The translations under genes and the position numbers were made by a program. Under the pieces are notes generated by a model. The model searched no databases. It saw only the letters and a list, made by a program, of their open reading frames with translations, and had not been told where the DNA came from. From the NCBI RefSeq assembly GCF_018129965.1, contig NZ_JAFCKW010000033.1, positions 1 to 64,000 on the forward strand: 64,000 nucleotides of DNA. Direction: 5' to 3'. This DNA is from Bradyrhizobium diazoefficiens (GTDB lineage: Bacteria > Pseudomonadota > Alphaproteobacteria > Rhizobiales > Xanthobacteraceae). This document shows positions 1 through 7,500 of the stretch, piece by piece (position 1 is the first letter of the stretch; each line of letters begins with the position of its first letter).

Positions 1-86
1 CAACCAACAGGCCGCTCGCGAGCGCGCTTGCAAATCGCGCCGTAGCGAGCGGGCGGCCGGCCCGTTACCCCATCTACGAGCTGCGG

Positions 87-3000
87 CTACCCTCCCGCCC
101 AGACGTCCAGCACATACCGGTTGTTCGCACCCATCTCCTCGATCCAGCGTGCACTGGCTGCGGCATCGCTGCCGCTCTTCTCGCGATGAATGGCGACCAG
201 GGCCGCCTTCACGTCGGGCTCCATCCTGCCGCCGTCGCCGCAGACATAGATGATCGCGCCTTGCCCGATCAGCGGCCAGACCCTGTCCTTCTGCGCGGCA
301 AGCACGTGCTGCACATAGGTCTTCGGGCCCTCCGCACGCGAGAACGCCGTGAACAGCTCCGTGATGCCGGCTGCCGCCAGCGCCTTCAATTCGTCCGCAT
401 AGAGAAAATCCTGGTCGGGATGGCGGCAGCCGAAGAACAGCATGGCCGGACCGAGCGCGGCGCCTTTCGCCTTGCGTGCGGCGCGCTCCTGAAGGAAGCC
501 GCGGAACGGCGCAAGTCCCGTGCCCGGTCCGATCATGATGATCGGCACCGACGGGTCATCGGGTAGCCGGAAGCCGGCCTTGGTCTCGCGCACGGTGGCG
601 TAGATCGCATCGCCCGCGCGCCGGTTGGCGAGGTAGTTCGAGCAGGTGCCCTTGTAGGTGCCGCGCCCGGAAGCGGCGGGCCCTTCGACCACGCCGACCG
701 TGATGCTGCAACGTGCCGGATCGACCGAGGGCGAGGACGAGATCGAGTAATAGCGCGGCGCCAGCAGCGAGAGCATTTCCAGGTAGACGTGGAACGGCAA
801 CTCGCAGGCGGGATAGTCGAGCAGCAGGTCGAACACCGATTTGCGCCTGGCTAGAATTTCGGCGCGGTAACGCTCAAGCGGCTCAGGCTCCTCACCGACG
901 AAAGCCAGCAGCTTCGGCTTGGTCACCGGGCAGCGCGTGTGCTCCGCCATGATCTGGATCTGCTTGCGCGTCGCCACCTGCTGCAGCTCGACGAACTCGC
1001 TGAGCAGTCGGCCCACCGACACGGCGTCGCCGACCGGCAGTTGCGCGCGGCGCCCCTCGGCGACCTGGAGCCGGATCTGGTCGGCCGGCAGGAAGCCGAA
1101 GCGGCGGGCGACCGAATCCACCAGCGTCGGATCGTTACGCGGAATGATGCTCAAATGATCACCGACTCGGTAGCCGATATTGGGCGGCAACTGCACCTCG
1201 ATATGGCGCGTCGAGCGCTCCGAAGGATTGGCCCCGCTCTTATTCTGGAGCTCGTCGTTGACCACTACCTTCATCGCGACGGCTCCTCCCTGGGCCACGA
1301 TGGTGTTGACGGCGGTGACCGCCACCGGCTCGATTGCATAGAGCGGATCGTCCTCCGCGGTGCGGGTGAAGTTCCAGTCTATGCCAAATTCCCTGGTTGC
1401 GACCTGCGCAGCCGCCGGAAACCATTTCTGGAACTGCCCGTCGAGATCGCTGCGTGCATCGCCCTCGCCGCGCGGATACACCGCACGGGCACCGTGCTTC
1501 GACAATTGCTCGTCGATCAGGCGCGGCACCGATTGATAGGTCGCAGCCCAGTCGCTGTTGCCGCAGCCGAATACGGCGTAGCGCACCTTGGCGAAAGCAT
1601 CCTTCGGCAGGTCGCTGCCGAGCCATTTGACGAATTGCGCCGCGTTGTCAGGCGGCGCGCCATTGTAAGAGGCGCAGATGATCAGCACGCCGCCCTCCTC
1701 CGGCAGCTTGCCGACGTAATCGTCGAGCGCCCCGAGATGCACGGCAAAACCGTTGATCTCGGCAAGGTCCGCCATGCGCGTCGCCAGTTCCTCGGCGGTG
1801 CCGAGATTGGAGCCGTAGAGCACCAGCATCGGCGTGTTGTGGCCGGGCCGCGCGGTCGGCTGACGTGGCGTCTTCGGCGCCGAAGCGGCCGCCATCGCTC
1901 CAGCATAGGCGCCTCGCTCGCGATCGGCGCGCGGGCGCACCTTGATCTTGAAGCCCTCCGGCTTCATGGTCAGGGTTTCCTTCAGGTGCATCTGGTAGCG
2001 CTGATGGTCGATCAGCTTGAAGCGCTGCAGGATCATGCCGAGCGCGAGCGCGGCTTCGTGCATGGCAAAGCCACGGCCGATGCAGGCGCGCTGGCCGTTG
2101 CCGAACGGCTTCCAAGCATTGATCGGCCGCCTGGCCTCGGCCTCCCGGCTGAAATTTTCGGGATCGAAGGCATCCGGGTTCGGCCCCCAGACCGATGGAT
2201 CACGGTGCAGCGCCGTCACCAGGATGGTGATGAAGGTGCCCTTCCGGAGCTTGTACCTGCCGCCGCCGATGGTCTCGTCCTTCAACGGCGAAATGCCATA
2301 GGCCGGCGCAGGCGGCCACAGCCGCAGCGATTCCTTCAAAATCTGCGTGACATAGGTGAGCTGCGTGACTTGCTGGTAGGTCGGCTTCACATGGACGTCA
2401 GGGCCGAGGATACGGTCGACCTCGTCATAGGCCTTTTTGAGAATCTCCGGATGCTTGAGCAGCGCATAGAGCGTGCAGGATAGCAGGCCGCTGGTGGTCT
2501 CGTGGCCCGCGATCAGGAACGTGTTGATCTGGTAGCGGATGTTGACGTCGTCGAGCTGTTCGCCGGTCGAACGATCGACGCCGGTCATCATCGCGGCGAG
2601 CATGTCCTTCTTGTCGTCGATCCCCGCCGCGCTCTTGCGGCGCTCGGCGATGATCTCGTCGACCATCTTGTTCATGAAGGCGACGTCTTCGCCGAGGGTC
2701 TTGCGCCGCTTCTGCATCCAGATCTGCTCGAACGGCAGACCGCGGGTCATCATGATGGTCTCGAGCGAGCGCACCAGCGACTCGACGAAGGGATGGTAGT
2801 CCCGCCGGTAGAACGAATTGAAGCGATACTCGAAGCCGCACAGGCCGATCGTGTCCAGCGTCAGTGCCGTCATGTCGTGGACGACGTCGATCTCGTCGTC
2901 GGCGTTGAGCCGCTCCCATTTGTTGACGAGCTGCTCGGCGATATCGACCATGCTCGGATGGTAGGACTGCATGGCGCGGTTGCCGAAGGGCTGGATCAGG

Positions 3001-3320
3001 ATGTTGTGCGCCTTGCTCCAGTTCGGCTCCCGCGTATCGGCCGTGAACAGGCCGTCGCCGCCGACCGCCCGCACCCGGCGCAACGCGCCGCGTACGGCCT
3101 TGTCGAAACGCTTCTCGTCGGACAACTCGTCGACGAGATCGTGGCCGGAAACGACGACGATCGGCGAGCCCATCATGTCGAGCCAGAAGATCGGGCCCAG
3201 TTCCTTGGCGAGCCGCGTCAGGTGCTGCACTGGAGCTGCCGAGTCCAGCGACAGCATATTGCCGACCACCGGCTTGGTCGGCGGCTGCGGGATCGGGTCC
3301 AGTCGGTTCTTGGATGACAT
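87..3320 (-). CDS. Self-sufficient cytochrome P450/NADPH-P450 reductase fusion (CYP102 / P450-BM3 type)
   Basis: Single-chain monooxygenase of 1077 residues, close to the ~1050 of P450-BM3; such enzymes hydroxylate or epoxidise fatty acyl chains using NADPH. The P450 half (about 1-465) has the I-helix AGHETT (271-276), a Glu-x-x-Arg helix and the heme loop FGNGQRACIG with Cys413. Next come an FMN flavodoxin domain (LVLYGSNLGTAEE, near 499) and an FAD/NADP ferredoxin-reductase domain with GPGTGLAPFRGF. The C-terminal RYVLDVWAG matches the BM3 end. Phe92 sits where BM3 has Phe87, but the BM3 carboxylate-binding Arg47 and Tyr51 align with Ser52 and Val56. The ATG at 3320 was chosen because AAGGGGGAAG precedes it; the in-frame upstream stretch is a palindromic repeat. 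It is last in a minus-strand lipid cluster. Confidence 0.95.
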   Translation of the reverse strand: MSSKNRLDPIPQPPTKPVVGNMLSLDSAAPVQHLTRLAKELGPIFWLDMMGSPIVVVSGHDLVDELSDEKRFDKAVRGALRRVRAVGGDGLFTADTREPNWSKAHNILIQPFGNRAMQSYHPSMVDIAEQLVNKWERLNADDEIDVVHDMTALTLDTIGLCGFEYRFNSFYRRDYHPFVESLVRSLETIMMTRGLPFEQIWMQKRRKTLGEDVAFMNKMVDEIIAERRKSAAGIDDKKDMLAAMMTGVDRSTGEQLDDVNIRYQINTFLIAGHETTSGLLSCTLYALLKHPEILKKAYDEVDRILGPDVHVKPTYQQVTQLTYVTQILKESLRLWPPAPAYGISPLKDETIGGGRYKLRKGTFITILVTALHRDPSVWGPNPDAFDPENFSREAEARRPINAWKPFGNGQRACIGRGFAMHEAALALGMILQRFKLIDHQRYQMHLKETLTMKPEGFKIKVRPRADRERGAYAGAMAAASAPKTPRQPTARPGHNTPMLVLYGSNLGTAEELATRMADLAEINGFAVHLGALDDYVGKLPEEGGVLIICASYNGAPPDNAAQFVKWLGSDLPKDAFAKVRYAVFGCGNSDWAATYQSVPRLIDEQLSKHGARAVYPRGEGDARSDLDGQFQKWFPAAAQVATREFGIDWNFTRTAEDDPLYAIEPVAVTAVNTIVAQGGAVAMKVVVNDELQNKSGANPSERSTRHIEVQLPPNIGYRVGDHLSIIPRNDPTLVDSVARRFGFLPADQIRLQVAEGRRAQLPVGDAVSVGRLLSEFVELQQVATRKQIQIMAEHTRCPVTKPKLLAFVGEEPEPLERYRAEILARRKSVFDLLLDYPACELPFHVYLEMLSLLAPRYYSISSSPSVDPARCSITVGVVEGPAASGRGTYKGTCSNYLANRRAGDAIYATVRETKAGFRLPDDPSVPIIMIGPGTGLAPFRGFLQERAARKAKGAALGPAMLFFGCRHPDQDFLYADELKALAAAGITELFTAFSRAEGPKTYVQHVLAAQKDRVWPLIGQGAIIYVCGDGGRMEPDVKAALVAIHREKSGSDAAASARWIEEMGANNRYVLDVWAGG

Positions 3321-3345
3321 TGAATGCACTTCCCCCTTGGTCACA

Positions 3346-3423
3346 GTCATTCCGGGGCGATGCGTAGCATCGAGCCCGGAATCTCGAGATTCCGGGTTCG
3401 CTCTCCGGGCGCCCCGGAATGAC
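3346..3423. repeat. Intergenic palindromic repeat (about 80 bp, cloverleaf-like)
   Basis: The element ends in a 13-bp inverted repeat, GTCATTCCGGGGC (3346-3358) and GCCCCGGAATGAC (3411-3423). Inside are a small hairpin CGATGC-gta-GCATCG and a perfect 22-bp palindrome at 3375-3396. It lies between the epoxide hydrolase stop and the P450 start. A near twin with the same architecture is at 37648-37727. Confidence 0.85.
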
Positions 3424-3450
3424 GTCTCATTGACATCGACGATTGCGTCG

Positions 3451-4446
3451 TCACCCAAACCGCTTTCTACGCCATTCGATCAGCTTGGCGCTGACCTCTT
3501 CCGGCTTCTCCTGCTGCGTCCAATGGCCACTGTCCCTCACCAGATATTTCTCGAGATCGGGGACGAGTTTCTCCATGCCGTCTGCCGCGGACGGCGGTAG
3601 CACCGCGTCGTTCTCCGCCATGATCATCAGCGACGGCACGCTGATGTGGTGGTCGAGCCCCTCCGAGCGCTCCCAATTGCGGGTGAAGTTGCGATACCAG
3701 TTGATGCCGCCGGTGAAGCCGGTTGCCGCGAAGGTGTCGACAAACACCTTCTTCTCGTCCGCGGACAGGATCGGCGTTCGCGGATCGTGCCGGGCGTCGT
3801 AGGCCGCAATCATCTGCGGAAAGGCCAGATTGGTCTTCGATGACGCACCGACACCAGCCACAGGAGGTTCGGTCGGCTTTGCATCGGGCCGCGCGAGCGG
3901 CTTGCGCATGAAGGCGTCAAACGTCTGCTCGACCCGGTTGCCGAAAATCCTGTCGGGCTCACGGGCGGGATCCTGGAACTGGACGATGTACATCTGGTCG
4001 CCGAAGCGCTGGCGGAACAATGCGATCGGATCGATCGGCGCCCGGTCCCAATGCGGGGTGTTGACGCCGACGACACCGGCGACGCGCGAGGGGTGCCGGA
4101 GCGGCATCTGCCAGACGACGAAGCCGCCCCAGTCGTGGCCGACGAAGATCGCCTTGTCGATCGCAAGATGATCGAGCAGCCCGACGAGATCGCCGGTCAG
4201 ATGCTCCATGTCGTAGGCTTCGACAGGTTCCGGCCGGTCGGTCGCGCCATAACCGCGCTGGTCCGGCGCGATCACGCGGATGCCGGCATCGCTCAGCGTC
4301 TTGATCTGGTGACGCCAGGAGAAGGCGAGCTCGGGCCAGCCATGGCACAGCACCATCGGCGGCATGTCCGTGACGGGACCTGCCTCGTAATAGCCCATGC
4401 GGATTCCATTCGTCTGCGCGAATTTGAGCGGCGGCATTTCGATCAT
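3451..4446 (-). CDS. Alpha/beta hydrolase, epoxide hydrolase type
   Basis: Soluble 331-residue hydrolase expected to open epoxides to diols. It shows the oxyanion motif HGWP (35-38), the nucleophile in GHDWGG (Asp105), a second acid in ENDAVLPP (Asp280) and the base in SGHW (His308). An Asp nucleophile rather than Ser marks epoxide hydrolases (or haloalkane dehalogenases); lid tyrosines near 153 and 251 fit epoxide ring activation. The start at 4446 follows AAGGGACT; an upstream in-frame extension would overlap the acyltransferase gene and was rejected. It sits 23 bp after the WS/DGAT gene and upstream of the P450 gene, so the P450 could supply its epoxide, though the substrate is not shown by sequence. 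Confidence 0.88.
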   Translation of the reverse strand: MIEMPPLKFAQTNGIRMGYYEAGPVTDMPPMVLCHGWPELAFSWRHQIKTLSDAGIRVIAPDQRGYGATDRPEPVEAYDMEHLTGDLVGLLDHLAIDKAIFVGHDWGGFVVWQMPLRHPSRVAGVVGVNTPHWDRAPIDPIALFRQRFGDQMYIVQFQDPAREPDRIFGNRVEQTFDAFMRKPLARPDAKPTEPPVAGVGASSKTNLAFPQMIAAYDARHDPRTPILSADEKKVFVDTFAATGFTGGINWYRNFTRNWERSEGLDHHISVPSLMIMAENDAVLPPSAADGMEKLVPDLEKYLVRDSGHWTQQEKPEEVSAKLIEWRRKRFG

Positions 4447-4469
4447 CGTGAAAGTCCCTTGTAAACCTG

Positions 4470-6020
4470 CTATTCCGCAGCACCCTGGATGTCGGCCGCA
4501 GGCGGCGCATAGGCTGCCTCGAGCGCGGCGAACTCCTCCGGCAGCATGTCGCACATCACCTGGACATGCGGAATGACGTTGGCGCCGACGATGAAGCCGA
4601 AATCGAGCTGGTCGCGATAGCTCTGCACCGTGATGTTGAGCGCCTGCCCGTGCGTCGAGATCGATACCGGGAAGATATGCAGCAGCTCGGCGCCGGCGGC
4701 GTAGAGCGTCTGCCGCGGCCCCGGCACGTTGGACACCGTGATGTTCGCGGCCGGCGGCAGCACGTCCGACAGGTCGGAGCGGCTGTAGAGCAGCGCCATG
4801 ATCTGGACGACGATCGGCGCGCCCAGCATCGAGATGTTGGAGACCTGCGGCATCAGCGCCCGCAGCGGGTGCGACATTTCCTTGGACTTGGTCGATTGCG
4901 CGATGATGGCTTCGAGACGCGCCTTGGGATCGTCGATATGGGTCGCGATCGAGCAGATCATGCCGAACACCTGGTTGTTGGCCTCGGTGTTGCCCTCCTC
5001 GCGCAGCGAAATCGGCACGGCCGCCGTCAGCGATTTCGCCGGCAGCGTGCCGTATTGCCGGAGGTAGCGCCGGACCACGCCGGAGGCGAGCGCCAGCACC
5101 ACGTCGTTGAGCTTGCCGCCGGCCTGCTTGGCCAGCGCCTTCGCCTGCGACAACGAGATCGACACACCGGCGAAACTCCGCTCGGACGAAATCGACTTGT
5201 TGAGCATGGTCGGCGGCGACACCATGCTGGCGAGGCTCTCGCGCGACTTCGGATCGGAGATCTTGCCGAGGACGTCCGAGACGCTCTTGACCATGGTCGG
5301 GATGTTGCCGGCGAAGCGCACCGCGCTCTCGATCTGGTACATCGCGTTGTCGAACAGGATCGACCCGATGTCGCTTCTGCCGGTTCGCGGCAGTTGCAGG
5401 TTCTTCGCGGCCGCCGAGGCATCGAGCGGCTGGGTGAAGAGCTGCTGATAGGAATCGAGCAAGGTCGCCGCGATGTCCCGCGGCTCCTGGACGGGCTTCG
5501 CTCCGCCCGCCGGCGGATCGACTTTCCGCGGCACCGGCGAGATGTCGTAGATCATGTTGGTTAGCGCCGCGCCGGCACCGCCGTCGATGGCGGCATGATG
5601 CATCTTGGAATAGAGCCCGACCTCGTTGTTTTTCATACCTTCGAAGACGTAGAACTCCCACAGGGGGCGGGCGCGGTTCAGCAGCTTGGCGTGCATCCAG
5701 CCGACGATGCGCTCGAGCGTGGCGCGGTCGCGCGGCGCCGGCAGGCTGGCGCGGAAGATGTGACGGTCGATGTCGAACTGGTCGTCCTCGACCCAGGAGG
5801 GATGGTCGATGTCGAGCGGCGCCTTTTCCAGACGCGCCTTGAGGATCGGCGCCACGTGCAGGCGCGAGACGATCATCGCCTTGAAGTCTTCGAAGAAGTC
5901 GCCCTTGTAGTCGTCGGGCAGGCGAAAGATCGCCATGCTGCCGACATGCATCGGCATCTCAGGCGTTTCCAGATAGAGAAACGATGCGTCCAGCGACGAC
6001 AGCTTCTTACCGTCAGCCAT
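4470..6020 (-). CDS. Wax ester synthase / diacylglycerol acyltransferase (WS/DGAT family)
   Basis: Acyl-CoA dependent O-acyltransferase that makes wax esters or triacylglycerol, usually at the membrane or lipid-body surface. At 516 residues it is slightly longer than the usual 450-480. The catalytic HHxxxDG motif is present as HHAAIDG (141-147). The N-terminal LSSLDASFLYLETP and the C-terminal NVPGP are typical of the family. GGGAGGG lies just before the ATG at 6020. The gene is between an alpha/beta hydrolase and an epoxide hydrolase on the same strand, suggesting synthesis and turnover of a neutral or modified lipid. Whether the acceptor is a fatty alcohol, diacylglycerol or something else cannot be told from sequence. 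Confidence 0.93.
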   Translation of the reverse strand: MADGKKLSSLDASFLYLETPEMPMHVGSMAIFRLPDDYKGDFFEDFKAMIVSRLHVAPILKARLEKAPLDIDHPSWVEDDQFDIDRHIFRASLPAPRDRATLERIVGWMHAKLLNRARPLWEFYVFEGMKNNEVGLYSKMHHAAIDGGAGAALTNMIYDISPVPRKVDPPAGGAKPVQEPRDIAATLLDSYQQLFTQPLDASAAAKNLQLPRTGRSDIGSILFDNAMYQIESAVRFAGNIPTMVKSVSDVLGKISDPKSRESLASMVSPPTMLNKSISSERSFAGVSISLSQAKALAKQAGGKLNDVVLALASGVVRRYLRQYGTLPAKSLTAAVPISLREEGNTEANNQVFGMICSIATHIDDPKARLEAIIAQSTKSKEMSHPLRALMPQVSNISMLGAPIVVQIMALLYSRSDLSDVLPPAANITVSNVPGPRQTLYAAGAELLHIFPVSISTHGQALNITVQSYRDQLDFGFIVGANVIPHVQVMCDMLPEEFAALEAAYAPPAADIQGAAE

Positions 6021-6065
6021 AATTCCCTCCCACGGGTAGCGACGGGCGCCTTCAGGCGCTTCTCG

Positions 6066-6866
6066 TCAGGCCGATATTGCCTGTTCCGGCGGGCCATATG
6101 CAATGGCAAACGGGCCGGACCGGTCAAATGGCCAGAACTCCCCTTCCGGTTGCGCCAGTCGGTCGGCGACGGCCCACAGCGCCGCGGGGTTCACCCCGAG
6201 CCCGATGTGGCTGGCGAGGCGCACCTCGATATTCTCGGCGCGGTCGGAGGGCCGCAAAAGACAGGTCCGCCAGTTCACGACGCCATCGGTGCGCGAATAG
6301 ATCGACGTCGCCGGCACCGGAAGATCGCCGGCAATTGCCTCGCGGGCTTCCGCAAAATCCTCGACGCGCTCGCCGGACATCATCTCGTAGAGCCGCGTCG
6401 CATTGGTCGCCCTTACGTCATTGGCAAAGGGGCTGCCGAGCGTGACGACGTCGCGGACCATCTCCGGCGCCTGGAGCGCGAGATCGCGCGCATAGACGCC
6501 GCCGAGGCTCCAGCCGATAAGACTGACCTTGCGTCCGTTTGCAGCGTGGATCTCGGTGAGACGGGCGCGCAAGGCCTCGCGCATCCGCCCGAGACCACCG
6601 AGATTGCGGCCCATCCGCCAGGCATGCGCCTCATAGCCGAGTTCGCTGAGATAGCGTCGCATCGGTGCCATCGACAGGTCGCTGGCAAGAAAACCGGGCA
6701 GCGCCAGCACCGGATGGCCGTCACCCTTGGGCGCGCGCATCAAGACCGGTGACAGCAGCAGGCTGGCGTTGAATTCGAACAGGCCGCGGGCTTCGGCAAG
6801 CAGCAGGCCGAGACCCGGCGGACGAAGCCGGCCTGACGCCTGCGGCCCATCCGGCCCGCGCGGCAT
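6066..6866 (-). CDS. Alpha/beta hydrolase, lipase/esterase-like
   Basis: Predicted serine hydrolase of 266 residues without a clear signal peptide, so probably cytoplasmic. The nucleophile elbow GWSLGG puts Ser at 120. An Asp in RTDGVVNW and a His in ASHIGLG are candidates for the rest of the triad. LPGFLASD near residue 56 resembles the oxyanion region of lipases. Its start codon overlaps the stop of the upstream DUF6489-like gene by one base (TAATG), so the two are likely translationally coupled. The position just before the WS/DGAT gene suggests ester or lipid turnover, but the substrate is unknown. Confidence 0.8.
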   Translation of the reverse strand: MPRGPDGPQASGRLRPPGLGLLLAEARGLFEFNASLLLSPVLMRAPKGDGHPVLALPGFLASDLSMAPMRRYLSELGYEAHAWRMGRNLGGLGRMREALRARLTEIHAANGRKVSLIGWSLGGVYARDLALQAPEMVRDVVTLGSPFANDVRATNATRLYEMMSGERVEDFAEAREAIAGDLPVPATSIYSRTDGVVNWRTCLLRPSDRAENIEVRLASHIGLGVNPAALWAVADRLAQPEGEFWPFDRSGPFAIAYGPPEQAISA

Positions 6867-7123
6867 TATTTCTTCTTGTCGCCGGCGCGCGTACCCCCGA
6901 GACCGGCCATGGTGACGAACATGTCCTGAAACCGCTCCGCAAGCTTGGGATCGAAGGTGAACCAGCTCTGAATCAGCGATTCCGGCGAGACCTTGTCGAT
7001 GTTGGACATCATCTGCTGCTGCAGCTTGTCCATCACGGCGGTCTGCATCGGCATTACGTCGGGTAGTCCGAAGAACTGTCGGGCTTCGAGGGGGGTACAG
7101 TCGATTTCGATGTTAACCTTCAT
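6866..7123 (-). CDS. Small DUF6489-like protein
   Basis: An 85-residue protein beginning MKVNIEIDCTPLEARQFFGL, a form I recognise from the uncharacterised DUF6489 family of alphaproteobacteria. It has an amphipathic, Gln/Met-rich middle (residues about 28-50) and a charged Lys-rich tail, with no signal peptide or membrane segment. The start at 7123 follows GGAGGGG; an upstream in-frame ATG at 7168 lacks a better ribosome site. It is first of the lipid cluster and coupled to the hydrolase gene. A phasin-like or regulatory role on lipid bodies is conceivable but is only inference. Confidence 0.75.
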   Translation of the reverse strand: MKVNIEIDCTPLEARQFFGLPDVMPMQTAVMDKLQQQMMSNIDKVSPESLIQSWFTFDPKLAERFQDMFVTMAGLGGTRAGDKKK

Positions 7124-7500
7124 GTCCCCTCCAGAAGAGATTCGAGCGGCGTCACACACTATCGCCATGACATCGTGTACGACGCAAGCGACCTGAGGCG
7201 TGGCGCGGACGCCAGCTCCGGCAATCGGCAGACATGGTCAATCAATCGCCCCGCCGGCGTCGCGTTCCGCCGGGCCATCTGCGGGCCCTTGCACGTTTAT
7301 TCCCGGGCTGGTCGAAAGTCGAAGGTCGCCCCCGCCGCTCGCCCTGAATTCCCGATCAGCATTGCTGCACAGCGGCGCAACTTGGCGCGTTCCTTGCTGG
7401 AATGGCGCTTGCACGGGTCGAGAACTCTGGGCAACATGGATAATCAGCCCCGCCGAACAATCAAAAAATCACCGGCGAGGCAGAGTGGAGAGGGTCAGGA
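7124..7500. promoter_or_regulatory. Divergent intergenic region between the lipid cluster and the peptide-uptake run
   Basis: This 377-bp gap must hold promoters for both directions. Short open frames across it have no ribosome site or recognisable product. The clearest signal is the sigma-54-type box at 7382-7398; no convincing sigma-70 box was found for the minus-strand genes. Confidence 0.6.
7382..7398 (+). promoter_or_regulatory. Candidate sigma-54 (RpoN) -24/-12 promoter
   Basis: The bases TTGGCGCG-TTCC-TTGCT match the consensus YTGGCACG-N4-TTGCW with one change in the -24 half and one at the variable purine position. The invariant GG (7384-7385) and GC (7396-7397) are exactly 10 bases apart. 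It is about 100 bp upstream of the first peptide-binding-protein gene. A second GG-N10-GC pair overlaps at 7399-7412 but fits less well. No enhancer site was identified. Confidence 0.55.

Noticed and set aside
10..59. Imperfect GC-rich inverted repeat downstream of the fused P450 gene, possible terminator
   Set aside because: The arms are interrupted and no T run follows on the minus strand; the window edge prevents judging the context.
939..2483. Long open frame antisense to the fused P450 gene
   Set aside because: Composition is rich in Arg, His and Ala without any motif, as expected for an opposite-strand frame in GC-rich DNA; the P450 frame has all its domains.
4447..5661. N-terminal extension of the epoxide hydrolase to over 700 residues
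   Set aside because: The extra part is an alternate frame of the WS/DGAT gene; the real start at 4446 has a ribosome site and the family's normal length.
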